From the NCBI GenBank assembly GCA_016712445.1, contig JADJRB010000001.1, positions 496,001-560,000 on the forward strand: DNA of 64,000 nt. The letters run 5' to 3'. The notes beneath the pieces were generated by a model. The model was not told where the DNA came from and searched no databases. It was given only the letters and a program-made list of their open reading frames with translations. The first letter of the stretch is position 1. The number at the start of each line of letters is the position of its first letter. The translations under genes and the position numbers were made by a program. Below are positions 17,591-27,100 of this stretch, piece by piece. This DNA is from Acidobacteriota bacterium (GTDB taxonomy: Bacteria; Pseudomonadota; Alphaproteobacteria; Caulobacterales; Hyphomonadaceae).

Positions 17591-17644
17591 GTGATATGGC
17601 GCATTGCAGATGTCACCAAGCAGTGATAATACGTTTGTCACCAC
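17591..17644. promoter_or_regulatory. operator cluster between divergent TetR and DUF4386 genes
   Basis: TGTCAC (17611-17616) and GTGATA (17623-17628) form an 18-bp near-perfect palindrome with a 6-base centre. Further half-sites occur at 17591 (GTGATA) and 17636 (TGTCAC). The 17623 half-site overlaps GATAAT (17625-17630), a plausible -10 for the rightward DUF4386 gene with TTGCAG at 17604 as -35. Binding there by the adjacent TetR protein would block that promoter; this is inferred from position. Confidence 0.5.
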
Positions 17645-17659
17645 TCGGAGACAAGATCC

Positions 17660-18337
17660 ATGCCGCGCCCCATCCTCGCCTTCGCCAGCGTTACCTTCGC
17701 CGTCGCCTTCAACGTGCCTTACGTGCTGCTGGCCTCAAGCTTCGGCTATCCGGCGATCCTGCGGGAACCGGCAGGCGAGGTGCTGGCTGCCTTCACGGCC
17801 GGCGGGCCGGCGCTCATCCTCACCTGGTATGCCTTCTTCTGGGCGGCGCTGCTGTTCGTGCCGCTCGCGGCAGCCCTTGCGATCAATCGCGACCGGATGG
17901 CCTCAGCCCCGGGCCTGGCGGTAGGCGCCGCCCTGGCGGGCGCCTTGTCCGGCGCGCTGCAGGCGGTCGGCCTTGCGCGCTGGGTGTTCGTGATACCCGG
18001 TGTCGCAGCCGCACACGCCGCGGGCGATCCAACCGCGGCGCCGATGTTCGACCTGCTGAACGCTTATGGCGGCGTCGCCATCGGCGAACATCTCGGACAG
18101 CTCCTGCTGGCATTGTTCGCCGGGCTGCTTGGCACTGTTCAATGGCTGGAGGGCCGCCGCTTCACGGGCGCGCTGGGTCTCGCGAGCGCGCTGGCGATCA
18201 CGCTGGGCACCGGCGAAGGCCTGATGCTGGCGCTTGGCAAGCCGGGCGACCTGTTCTCGTGGTTCACCGTGGGCGGCTTCCTGATCCTGTCCTCATGGCT
18301 GGTCTCGACCGGCCTGTCGCAGATGCGCGCGAAGTGA
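17660..18337 (+). CDS. DUF4386-family membrane protein
   Basis: 225 residues with about six transmembrane helices. The opening (FNVPYVLLASSFGYPAILREP, LAAFTAGGPALILTWYAF) matches DUF4386 proteins, where a loop around F-x-Y-P-x-I-L-R-x-P is typical. The function of the family is unknown; it is an inner-membrane protein often divergent from a TetR-type regulator, as here. GGAG precedes the ATG. The gene ends 7 bases before the convergent DUF6498-like gene. Confidence 0.75.
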   Translation: MPRPILAFASVTFAVAFNVPYVLLASSFGYPAILREPAGEVLAAFTAGGPALILTWYAFFWAALLFVPLAAALAINRDRMASAPGLAVGAALAGALSGALQAVGLARWVFVIPGVAAAHAAGDPTAAPMFDLLNAYGGVAIGEHLGQLLLALFAGLLGTVQWLEGRRFTGALGLASALAITLGTGEGLMLALGKPGDLFSWFTVGGFLILSSWLVSTGLSQMRAK

Positions 18338-18344
18338 GCGGCTC

Positions 18345-19028
18345 TCACGCATCGTCATCGACGACGCTCGCCTTCGCCGCAATCAGCGCATCGCGGCGGC
18401 GGCGGCGGAGCACGGTGAACACAATGCCGAACACGACGCGTATGACGATCAGCAGCAGCACGCCGAGCAGCGGTTGGCCGAGGCCGAAGGCGATCCCGGC
18501 GCCGAGGATGATGGCGACGTGCAGCGTGACGATGCGGCCATACGGCGCCGCCATTTCCGCATCGAGGCTGGTGCGGCGATACTCACCGCGGCCGAAGAAA
18601 TCGAAGATGTAGTAGAGCAGGCTGACACCCGCGATGGCCGCCACGAACCAGCCCATCTCCGGCGCTGTCGTCAACGCCCAGCGCACCAGACCGTCCGGGG
18701 ACGGAAAATCATCCTTCCCGGCAAAGACCGCAAGGAACACGCCGTGTCCGTAGCAGAAGCCGCCATAGTGGACGGTGAAGAACGGCACCATGAACAAGGC
18801 GCCGAAAATGTTGGCCGCATTCGCCGCGACCGTGCCCAGCATACGCAGGATGGTGAACACGCCGATGACCAGGTTTTCGAGCCAGTAGAGCGCGACCAGC
18901 GGCACGGCGCCCCAGCCGAACGCGAACACTGCAATCACCGGCAACAGGTCGACGCCGAAACTGACCCAGGACAGGGGATCCCTGTAAGCGCGCGCAATCT
19001 CGGACGGGTCGAAGAAACGGCCGGTCAT
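18345..19028 (-). CDS. DUF6498-like membrane protein
   Basis: 227 residues with five to six hydrophobic segments. YWLENLVIGVFTILRML near residue 50 is the characteristic stretch of DUF6498 proteins (W-x-E-N-x-x-x-G-x-x-x-x-x-x-K/R-M). Loops with His residues (FFTVHYGGFCYGHGVF) may bind metal. The tail has five consecutive arginines and then an acidic end (VVDDDA). The ATG at 19028 overlaps the stop of the lipoprotein gene upstream (ATGA), making it the last gene of the FMO-M23-lipoprotein operon. The function is unknown. Confidence 0.68.
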   Translation of the reverse strand: MTGRFFDPSEIARAYRDPLSWVSFGVDLLPVIAVFAFGWGAVPLVALYWLENLVIGVFTILRMLGTVAANAANIFGALFMVPFFTVHYGGFCYGHGVFLAVFAGKDDFPSPDGLVRWALTTAPEMGWFVAAIAGVSLLYYIFDFFGRGEYRRTSLDAEMAAPYGRIVTLHVAIILGAGIAFGLGQPLLGVLLLIVIRVVFGIVFTVLRRRRRDALIAAKASVVDDDA

Positions 19029-19624
19029 TCCGCCGGCTTGGGCACGATCTTCGGCAGGTCGACCTTGGCCGGCGTGTAGACAACATTGCGGCCGGGCGAC
19101 CATTCGCCATTGGCGAAATATTCCGACGTCATCGCCATTGCGCCCTGGTCGGTGAAGCGTCCGGTGGAGCGCACGCGCGTGATCGTGTCGTGCCCCGTCA
19201 CTTCTTCCTCCGCCGTCCAGCTGCCATCATCGCCGAGCACGAACGTACCCGTTGTGTGGAAACCGGCGCTGGTCACGTAGACGTACTCGAGGCTGCCGGT
19301 CTGGCTGTTCTCATAGATATAGGTGATGCCGCCATACGAGCCGTCTTCGAGCGCGTGGCGGTTGACCAGCACGGTGCCGCCCAGGTCCCAGCTCCAGGCC
19401 GACACGTCGGCCGGGCCGGACTGGCTCTCGTCGGCCGGTTCGCTGCGCCAGGTCTTGCCCGCGAGCTTCGTAAGCGGCCCGAAGGTCTGCACCTGCTCCG
19501 CCGACGGCGCGGGCGGCAGCGCGGGCGCAGCGCCCGGCCAGCACGCGCAGGCCGACAGGAGAAGGCTACCTGCCGCCGCAAGAAACAGGCGGCGCATTGC
19601 GGCGCTCATGACGTGGCGAACCAT
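19025..19624 (-). CDS. putative lipoprotein of unknown function
   Basis: 199 residues from ATG 19624, chosen because GGAGG lies 8 bases upstream. The N-terminus is a signal of lipoprotein type (RRLFLAAAGSLLLSACAC) with lipobox LSAC near residue 27. After a Pro/Ala linker comes one beta-rich domain of about 150 residues (WSWDLGGTVLVNRHALEDGSYGG, TGTFVLGDDGSWTAEEEV, VRSTGRFTDQGAM) that looks like a small beta-barrel domain and may bind a lipophilic ligand, although no family is recognised with certainty. It sits between the M23 peptidase and DUF6498 genes in one transcription unit. Confidence 0.68.
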   Translation of the reverse strand: MVRHVMSAAMRRLFLAAAGSLLLSACACWPGAAPALPPAPSAEQVQTFGPLTKLAGKTWRSEPADESQSGPADVSAWSWDLGGTVLVNRHALEDGSYGGITYIYENSQTGSLEYVYVTSAGFHTTGTFVLGDDGSWTAEEEVTGHDTITRVRSTGRFTDQGAMAMTSEYFANGEWSPGRNVVYTPAKVDLPKIVPKPAE

Positions 19625-19644
19625 CAGAAATTCCTCCCGGCGCC

Positions 19645-20325
19645 TCAATAGCCCAGAAAATCATAGGCTGGGAAGCTGAAAGGATCATGGGGCGCAAGGC
19701 CCTTGGACCCGTTCGGATTGTCGTAGTTGCCGGTCAGGATCTCGAAATGCAGGTGCGGGCCTTCGGCATTGCCGGTGGCGCCCATCTGCCCCACCGGCTG
19801 GCCGTACCCGATGGATTCCCCGAGCACGATGGTCGGATCGAAACTGTCGAGGTGGGCATAGCGCGTGTAGACGCCGTGGCCGTGATCGAGCAGGATCTGA
19901 TTTCCGTAGCCGGAGGAAAAGCGCGCTTCGATGATGCGTCCGGGCGCCGCCGAATAAATGGTGCCAGGTGGGCGGCTCGTCAGGTCGATACCGGCGTGCA
20001 GGCGTCCGTTCCGGTCGCCGAAGCCGGACGCGAGGCAGACATCATTGACAGGCGCCGTGACGACGACGACCTGCCCCACCACGATTACCGGCTTGTAGTC
20101 CAGGATCCAGCGCTCGGCATCCGCCATCGGCGCATTCGAGACCCCCATGCCCGTGCAGAGCTTCAGGAAAGCATTCGGCTGGAACGGCCCCTGCGGCGGA
20201 TTGCGGACGTCGCCGGGCGGACCATAATCCACCGGCGGTCCGTACACGATGATCGGCGCGGGCTGCGAGGCGCAGGCCCCCAGGAACAGGAACGCAAGGA
20301 CGAGTCCCCAGGGGCGCAAGTTCAC
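19645..20325 (-). CDS. M23-family metallopeptidase, lipoprotein
   Basis: 226 residues starting at GTG 20325, which overlaps the TGA of the upstream FMO gene (GTGA). Residues 1-18 form a lipoprotein signal ending in LGAC. The C-terminal 140 residues are an LytM-type M23 domain: zinc ligands H and D in LHAGIDLTS, then YGNQILLDHGHGVYTRYAHL and the HxH motif in GPHLHFE. M23 peptidases cleave peptidoglycan cross-links; with all ligands present it is probably active in the periplasm. The ribosome site lies inside the upstream gene, pointing to coupled translation. Confidence 0.86.
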   Translation of the reverse strand: MNLRPWGLVLAFLFLGACASQPAPIIVYGPPVDYGPPGDVRNPPQGPFQPNAFLKLCTGMGVSNAPMADAERWILDYKPVIVVGQVVVVTAPVNDVCLASGFGDRNGRLHAGIDLTSRPPGTIYSAAPGRIIEARFSSGYGNQILLDHGHGVYTRYAHLDSFDPTIVLGESIGYGQPVGQMGATGNAEGPHLHFEILTGNYDNPNGSKGLAPHDPFSFPAYDFLGY

Positions 20326-21653
20326 GCCGTGACCTTCGCCCGCTTCGCGCCGCGCTCGATTTCCTTCAGCAGGTCCTTGCAATAGACGTTGAAGTCGACC
20401 TGCATCCGGTGGCGCGGGCTGTCATAGAAGTGACCGAGATGCTGTTCCTCATCGGCCTTGGTGATACGGTCCATTTCGTCCGCAGGCGGAAAGGCATACT
20501 TGCCGGTGAGAACCGCAGCCACTAGTTTCGACTGCTGCTCTGCAAAGTTCACCAGCGTCGGCAGCGGCTGGGCGAGCCCGAGGAAGAACAGCGTCTCCCG
20601 GCCCGGCTTCACCATCCGTTTGTAGAGCGGGAACACGTTGTCTTTCGGCGTCAGTTCGTCCTGCCGGAAGAACGGGAACGTGGTCGAATAGCCGGTCGCC
20701 CAGATGATCGCATCGACCTTCTCGCGCGTGCCATCGGTGAACACCACGAGGTCGCCGTCCAGCCGTTCGATACCCGGTTTCGGGATGATGTCGCCACACC
20801 CTACCCGGGTCAGGAATTCTCCGGATACGGAAGGGTGCCCGTCCAGCGGGTCATGGTCCGGCTTCGGCAGGCCGTAGTCTTCCATGTTGCCGATCGTCTT
20901 GCGGATCGTCGCCTTGGCCAGCGAGCGGCCAAGCTTCGTCGGCATCCAGCCGGGCAGCGCGGCCTTGTCGGCCGGCTTGCCGTTCATGTATTTCGGCAGC
21001 ACCCAGACGCCGCGCCGCATCGAGATGAACAGCCGCTCCGCCAGCGGGCGCTGGGAAAGCTCGGAGGAGATATCCATCGCCGAATTGCCAGCGCCGACGA
21101 TCATCACGCGCTTGCCGCGGAAATCGTAGGGGTCGAACGGGTCGCGGTAGTGGTGCGAGTGGACCTGGTAGCCGTTGAACGTGCCGGGATAGGTCGGCAT
21201 CCGCGCGTCCCAGTGATGGCCGTTGGCGACGCACACGGCGTCATACTCGCGCAGCTCCCCGGTCGACAGCTTCACCCGGTAGCGCCCGCCCGGCAGGTCG
21301 GTCACATCTTCCACCGCGGTATTGAAAGTGATCGTCTCGCGCAGGCCGAAATGATCCACATAGTCGTGGAAATATTGCAGCAGCTGGGCGTGATGGGGGA
21401 AATCCGGCCAGTCTTCCGGCACCGGATAGTCCTCAAACGCCAGGCGCCACTTCGACGTGTCGATGTGCAGCGACTGGTAGCAGGACGAGACCCCGTTCGG
21501 GTTGTTGTAGTACCAGTTGCCGCCGATATTGTCCGACTTCTCGAAACAGTCATACGGCAGGCCGAGATCCTTCAGGCGCTTGGCCATCGTGAATCCGGAG
21601 CATCCTGCCCCGATGATGCAGGTTTTCGGCTTTGCCGCCGCGTCAAAGGCCAT
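20322..21653 (-). CDS. flavin-containing monooxygenase (FMO/Baeyer-Villiger type)
   Basis: 443 residues. FAD-binding motif GAGCSGFT near residue 17, then GGNWYYNNPNG. The FMO/BVMO fingerprint is present as FNGYQVHSHHYRD (F-x-G-x-x-x-H-x-x-x-x-x-D) around residue 160, followed by the NADPH motif VGAGNSAMDIS and the late ATGYSTTFPF. These enzymes use NADPH and O2 to oxygenate soft nucleophiles or ketones. No signal peptide, so cytoplasmic. It heads a four-gene operon with envelope genes, which is an odd pairing. The substrate is not predictable. Confidence 0.88.
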   Translation of the reverse strand: MAFDAAAKPKTCIIGAGCSGFTMAKRLKDLGLPYDCFEKSDNIGGNWYYNNPNGVSSCYQSLHIDTSKWRLAFEDYPVPEDWPDFPHHAQLLQYFHDYVDHFGLRETITFNTAVEDVTDLPGGRYRVKLSTGELREYDAVCVANGHHWDARMPTYPGTFNGYQVHSHHYRDPFDPYDFRGKRVMIVGAGNSAMDISSELSQRPLAERLFISMRRGVWVLPKYMNGKPADKAALPGWMPTKLGRSLAKATIRKTIGNMEDYGLPKPDHDPLDGHPSVSGEFLTRVGCGDIIPKPGIERLDGDLVVFTDGTREKVDAIIWATGYSTTFPFFRQDELTPKDNVFPLYKRMVKPGRETLFFLGLAQPLPTLVNFAEQQSKLVAAVLTGKYAFPPADEMDRITKADEEQHLGHFYDSPRHRMQVDFNVYCKDLLKEIERGAKRAKVTA

Positions 21654-21752
21654 GATGGTCTCTCCTTACCTTGCGCGAACCCGTTTCCATGAGTCCGCTG
21701 CGATGTTATCCGGCTTCAATTGGGCGTCAAACACGAAAGCGGGCCGCACTGC

Positions 21753-22238
21753 ATGAGCGATGATAAGCCGGAAGTGCCTGACATGGCGGCCCTGATGATG
21801 CAGAGCGCGCATGTGATGAGCCAAGTGGTGCCGTGGGGGAATGAGGTCAATTTCAGTGTCTCCAAGATCGAGCGAGGCCATGTCTGGGGCCGCCAGCCGT
21901 GGCATGAGAAGCTGGTGGGCGATCCCGAGACCGGCGTCATTCATGGTGGGGTGATCACCACCTTCCTCGACAACCTGTGCGGCATGGCCTGCACCGCCGC
22001 CATGACCGAGATGCGCTTTGTCGCCACCATCGACCTGCGCATCGACTACATGCGCCCGGCCGAAGCGCGCCGGGAAATCATCGGCGAAGCGGAGTGCTAC
22101 CACATCACCCGCACGGTCTGTTTCACGCGCGCCTGGGCCTATCACGAGACCCGCGACAAGCTGATCGCGACGGCAGCCGGCACCTTCGCCATCAACAAGC
22201 CCCGCCTCGGCAGCGGCCGGAGCAAGGACAAGTCATGA
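21753..22238 (+). CDS. PaaI-type hotdog thioesterase
   Basis: 161-residue hotdog-fold protein. The core motif GVIHGGVITTFLDNLCGMAC carries the HGGxxxxxxD arrangement of PaaI-type acyl-CoA thioesterases. It is followed by VATIDLRIDYMRPA, the usual strand-turn that ends the active-site groove. I chose ATG 21753; an in-frame TTG at 21720 is less likely. Its stop overlaps the start of a second thioesterase gene (ATGA at 22235), so the two may form a heteromeric enzyme or act in series on acyl-CoA. The substrate is unknown. Confidence 0.85.
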   Translation: MSDDKPEVPDMAALMMQSAHVMSQVVPWGNEVNFSVSKIERGHVWGRQPWHEKLVGDPETGVIHGGVITTFLDNLCGMACTAAMTEMRFVATIDLRIDYMRPAEARREIIGEAECYHITRTVCFTRAWAYHETRDKLIATAAGTFAINKPRLGSGRSKDKS

Positions 22239-22663
22239 ACCCGCAGCTGACCAATCCGCGCGCGGATGAAATCGACGCCATCCTCGAGAAGATGCCCTTT
22301 GCCCGCACGCTCGGCATGCGCTGCGAAGTGCTGGGCGACGAGATGACCGCCATCCTGCCATTCCAGGAAAAGCTGATCGGCAACATCGCCATCCGCGCGC
22401 TGCATGGCGGGGCGATCGCCTCCTTCCTCGAGCTGACGGCGATGCTGCAGGTGTTCCTGGTGTCCGACATGCCCCGCCCGCCGCGCCCGGTGAACCTGAC
22501 CATCGATTACCTGCGCCAGGGTCATGCGAAGGATCTCTACGCCCGCGCCTATCTGCTCAAGATGGGCCGCCGGCTCGTTTCGGTGCGCGCCGAAGCCTGG
22601 CAGGAGAACCGCGCCGAGCCGGTCACGGCCCTGATGGCGCATTTCATGGTCGCGTCCGACTGA
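22235..22663 (+). CDS. PaaI-type hotdog thioesterase, second copy
   Basis: 142 residues starting inside the stop of the first thioesterase. The active-site motif is IRALHGGAIASFLELTAML, with Glu at the position where the first copy has Asp, both accepted in PaaI-like enzymes. VNLTIDYLRQGHAKDL follows. The two copies are clearly diverged, so this is an old duplication. Coupled translation and different catalytic acid residues suggest complementary substrate ranges, which is inference. GGCCGGAGCAAGGA lies upstream as ribosome site within the first gene. Confidence 0.85.
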   Translation: MNPQLTNPRADEIDAILEKMPFARTLGMRCEVLGDEMTAILPFQEKLIGNIAIRALHGGAIASFLELTAMLQVFLVSDMPRPPRPVNLTIDYLRQGHAKDLYARAYLLKMGRRLVSVRAEAWQENRAEPVTALMAHFMVASD

Positions 22664-22750
22664 TCGCGTCCGGCTGCCGCAGACCCTTCACGCTCGGCCC
22701 CGGCGTGCTATCCTCTTTCCAACCCGAACCGGCTGATCCTTGGTGAACAC

Positions 22751-23200
22751 ATGAAACTCCCTGTCCTCGCGCTTGCTTTCGCTGCCACCTTCGCTGGCGG
22801 CTGCGCCACCGCGCCCGCTGCCCACGCCGACGAAGGGCTGAAATGGATGAGCGGCTGCTGGCGCACCCAGGACCAGTCTTACAAGGAAGTATGGACCAAG
22901 CCGGACGCCGGATACCTGTTCGGCTACTCGATGACGTATGACGAGACCGGCACGCTTGCCTATTTCGAGCAGAGCCGCATCGATGGCGGCGCCCCGGCCG
23001 TGTTCAACGCCTATCCGAACGGCTTCGGCCCGACCGAGTTCACCGAGGAAAGCCGCGGCAAGAACACCATCACCTTCTCGAACGCCTCGCACGACTATCC
23101 GCAGCGGGTGACCTACACCCGCAAGGGCAGCCGGATGACGGCAACGATCTCGCTGACCAACGGTGCCCGCGCCGTCACCTGGGAATTCCGCAAGTGCTGA
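22751..23200 (+). CDS. DUF6265-like lipoprotein
   Basis: 149 residues. Lipoprotein signal (LALAFAATFAGGCATAP) with lipobox AGGC near residue 18. The body begins LKWMSGCWRTQDQSYKEVWTKPDAGYLFG, the W-x-x-G-x-W...E-x-W pattern of DUF6265 domains, a small beta-barrel of unknown function. It probably sits at a membrane facing the periplasm. TATCCT at about 22709 could be a -10 element, but no firm promoter can be called. It converges on the DUF3298 lipoprotein gene with 16 bases between stops. Confidence 0.72.
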   Translation: MKLPVLALAFAATFAGGCATAPAAHADEGLKWMSGCWRTQDQSYKEVWTKPDAGYLFGYSMTYDETGTLAYFEQSRIDGGAPAVFNAYPNGFGPTEFTEESRGKNTITFSNASHDYPQRVTYTRKGSRMTATISLTNGARAVTWEFRKC

Positions 23201-23216
23201 CCGGCCGGGCGCCGGC

Positions 23217-24110
23217 CTAGTCGTCCGAGCCCGGATCGTCTTCTTCCACCACCGGCGCTCCACCGAAGCGGCCGCGCCAGTCGTCCGTCAGGATCGGCGC
23301 GAGATCAGCGGCCGGCAGGGTTGCGTAGAAGGAGCCCTCGGCATAGGCGCCAATGTCGTAGGGCGAGAACAACAGGCTGATGCCGCCCACCTTGCCGGTC
23401 TCCGTTGACGGTTCGAACACGAAGCGGCCTTCGTAGATGTCCGGAATCTCGGGCGACGGCGCCAGCGTTTCGCGCAGGCTCGCCTCGACTTCTGCAGCGT
23501 CCTCCGCCGCGTGTCCGCGCTCCAGCTTCTCCGCCACCAGTGCCTTGACCGCCAGTTCATGGAAAGCCGCCTTGTCGGCGATGAAGGCCGACAGCGGCAA
23601 GGCCGCGCTCTCGCCCCGGCGATAGATGCCGCCGCCGAGGAAGTAGTTCGGATGCGCGCCGCCGGTAAAGGTGCCGACATAGTCGCTGACCGAGATCACG
23701 TCATCAAATACGCCAGTTACCTTATGGGTGATGTCGAGCGTGTAGCCCATGAACCAGGGTTGCTCGCCCGTCACGGCGGCGTCCTCGTCTGCACTCTTGC
23801 GGTCGGCATCAGCCGAGGCGGCGAATTCATCGATCTGGTCACGCGCCGCCGTCCACAGCCGCCAGGCGAGCGGCGGGTCGAACGTGAGGATATCCGGATC
23901 GATCTCGGCGGTGGCGGTGTAGTTCTCGCTCTCCAGCGTGGTGGACAGCTGGAAGCCCTCGGGCACGGCCGGCGCAGCCGCCTCACCGGCCGATTCGGGC
24001 GTCACCGCCGCTTCACTTGCGGCGGCGTCGGTTGCGGCGTCTTCCGCCTCGGGCGCACACGCGGCCAGCAGGAACGCCGCCAGGGTTGAGGCCGCAATCA
24101 GTCGAAACAT
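23217..24110 (-). CDS. DUF3298/RsiV-like lipoprotein
   Basis: 297 residues. Lipoprotein signal ending in LLAAC near residue 18, then a 35-residue Ala/Glu/Asp-rich linker. The rest follows the PdaC/RsiV pattern: a DUF4163-like part with Trp (LAWRLWTAARDQIDEF), then TGGAHPNYFLGGG and an end segment SLLFSPYDIGAYAEGSF (DUF3298). In RsiV this fold binds lysozyme, but here there is no membrane anti-sigma part, only a lipid anchor, so envelope binding is the most that can be inferred. The tail is acidic (EEDDPGSDD). It follows putA on the same strand by 16 bases and may be co-transcribed. Confidence 0.75.
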   Translation of the reverse strand: MFRLIAASTLAAFLLAACAPEAEDAATDAAASEAAVTPESAGEAAAPAVPEGFQLSTTLESENYTATAEIDPDILTFDPPLAWRLWTAARDQIDEFAASADADRKSADEDAAVTGEQPWFMGYTLDITHKVTGVFDDVISVSDYVGTFTGGAHPNYFLGGGIYRRGESAALPLSAFIADKAAFHELAVKALVAEKLERGHAAEDAAEVEASLRETLAPSPEIPDIYEGRFVFEPSTETGKVGGISLLFSPYDIGAYAEGSFYATLPAADLAPILTDDWRGRFGGAPVVEEDDPGSDD

Positions 24111-24125
24111 GCGAGTTATTTCCCT

Positions 24126-27100
24126 TCAGAGGCTGAGCAGTTCGGCGTCGCCGCCCTGCGCCGTGATGTTCACACTTACCACCCGCTCGGTGGCAAAACG
24201 ATGGAGATAATGCGGTCCGCCTGCCTTGGGTCCGGTGCCCGAAAGGCCCTCGCCCCCGAATGGCTGCACGCCGACCACGGCCCCGATCATTGAGCGGTTC
24301 ACATAGGTATTGCCCGCCGGCATCGCGGCCTTCACGGCGGCATGGAAGCTTTCCAGCCGCGAGTGGATGCCCAGCGTCAGCCCGTAGCCTTTCGCGTGCA
24401 GCGCTGCCCCGGTGGCCGCAATATTGTCGGGATCATAGCGCAGCACATGCAGCACCGGCCCGAAGGTCTCCTCGGTGATCTGGTCGAGCGACTTGAGCTC
24501 GACCAGCGCCGGGCCGAAGCCGCAGCCGCCGGCGCCCATCGCGCCCGGGTCGATCTGGTGCAGGACTTTCGCCTCCGTCGCCATGCGCGCCAGATGCTTC
24601 TCGAGCAGCCCGCGCGCTTCGGCATCGATCACCGGACCGGTATCGGTGTCGGGCAAGGCCGGATCGCCCATCTTCAACTCGTTCATCGCGCCCTTCAGGC
24701 CTTCGATCAGCGTGTCGGCGGTGGCGTTCGGCAGGAAGGCGATGCGCAGCGCCGAACAGCGCTGGCCGGCCGAGCCGAAGGCTGACACGATCATGTCGTC
24801 GATCACTTGTTCGCGCAGCGCCGTGGTGTCGACGAACAGGCCGTTCAGCCCGCCGGTCTCGGCGATCAGCGGAATGATCGGCCCGTCGCGGTGCGCGAGC
24901 GTTCGGTTGATCAGGCGCGCGGTGGACGTGCCGCCGGTGAAACAGACGCCTGACACGCGCAGGTCCGCTGTCAGTTTCGCGCCGACTGTCTCGCCGCGCC
25001 CCGGCAGGAGGTGCAGCGAGTCCACCGGCAGGCCGGCTTTGTGGAACAGGCGCACCGCCTCGAAGGCAATCAGCGGCGTCTGCTCGGCGGGCTTCGCCAC
25101 GACCGTATTGCCGGCCGCCAGCGCCGCAGCGATCTGGCCGGTGAAGATGGCGAGCGGGAAATTCCACGGACTGATGCAGCAGAACACACCTCGTCCGTGC
25201 AAGGACAGATGGTTGGTTTCGCCCGTCGGCCCCGGCAGGCGCACGGGCGCTGCGAAGTCAGAGGCCGCCTGCTGCGCATAGTAGCGGCAGAAATCCACCG
25301 CCTCGCGCACTTCGGCAATGCCGTCCGGCAAGGTCTTGCCGGCTTCGCGCGACATGATGGCGATCAGGCGCGGCGCTTCGGCCTCCATCGCATCGGCCAT
25401 TGCATGCAGGTATTCGGCGCGCTTTGCGCCGCCCAGCGCATCCCAGGCCGGCTGCGCCGCCACGGCCGCATCAAGCGCACGATCGATTGTAGCGGCGTCG
25501 GCTTCCAGCGCCGCGCCAATAACGCGCGACGTATCGGCCGGCGCACGCACCATGTCGCCTCCGCCGCTGACGGCCTGTCCCGACACGAGCGCGCCCGCGG
25601 CCAGCGCCGGACCGTCATCCAGCGCCTTCACGGCTGCCGCAAACCCGGCGCGCACCCCGGCCTGGCTGAGATCGTGCCCCATCGAATTCCTCCGTCCACT
25701 GCCATAAAGGCGCGGCGGCGTGGGAATGCGCGGATGCCGGCGCGGGCCAACTTCCACCTTGGCCACAGGGTCAGTCACGACCTGCTCGGGCGGCACCGCC
25801 TCATCCAGGAAGGAATGCACGAAGCTCGTGTTCGCGCCGTTCTCCAGCAGACGGCGGACGAGGTAAGGCAGCAGGTCTTCATGCGCGCCGACCGGGGCGT
25901 AGACGCGCACGCGCCCGCCCGCATCGGCCGCCTCATAGAGCGGCTCGCCCATGCCGTGCAGGCGCTGGAATTCGAACGCAGACACGCCGGCTGCGCCCGC
26001 CAGCAGGTCAACCGCCGCCAGCGTGTGCGCATTGTGCGTCGCAAAGCAGGGATAGATCGCCGGCGAAGCGGCCAGCATCGCCTTCGCGCAGGCGAGGTAG
26101 TGCACATCGGTGCCCTGCTTGGTGGTGAACACCGGGAAGTTCGAATAGCCTTCGACCTGCGCGTTCTTGATTTCGGAGTCCCAATAGGCGCCCTTCACGA
26201 GCCGCACCATGAACCGGCGCCCGGTCACCTCGGCCAGCGTTGAAAGCCGCTCGATCACCGCCAGCGCCCGCTTCTGGTAGGCCTGCACCGCAAGCCCCAG
26301 TCCCGTCCAGCCGTCCAGCGACGGCTCCCGTGCCAGCTTCTCGAAGATCTTCAGGCTGATGACCAGCCGGTGCGCCTCTTCCGCGTCGAGGCAGAGGCCG
26401 ATATTCGCCGCCTTGGCCTGCTCGCAGAGCTTCAGCACCTTCGGATACATCTCGGCCATCACGCGCGCTTCCTTGACCGCAAGGTAGCGCGGATGCAGCG
26501 CCGAGAGCTTGACCGACACGCCATTGGCATGTTCCGGCAGCAGCGCCGGGTCCTTGTCGGCCGCGACGGCCGCGATGGCGTTCTCGTAGGCCTTGAAATA
26601 GCGCGCCGCGTCTGACGCGGTGCGCGCACCCTCGCCCAGCATGTCGAACGAGAAGTGCGCCGCATCGCCCGACTTCACCATCCGCCGGCCGCGCTTCAGC
26701 GCTTCCTCAACCGTCCGCCCAAGGACGAACTGTTCGCCCATGATGCGCATCGCCTGCATCATCGCCGCACGGATCACCGGCTCGCCGCTCTGGCGGATCA
26801 GGCCGCCGACGAAGGCCGATGGCCCTTTCTTCGCGCTTTCCGGCGCGCCGATGACACGGCCGGTCAGCATCAGGCCCCAGGTGGACGCGTTGACGAGCCA
26901 GCTGTCAGATTGTCCCTGATGGGCGCCCCAGTTGCCGGAACGGATCTTCTCCGCGATCAGGTCATCGCGCGTCGCCGCATCCGGCACACGCAGCAACGCT
27001 TCGGCAAGGCACATCAGCGCGAGACCTTCGGAATTGGTCAGGCCGAATTCCTCGAGGAAGCTCTCCATCATGCCCTTGCGCCGCCCTTTGGCCCGCGCCA

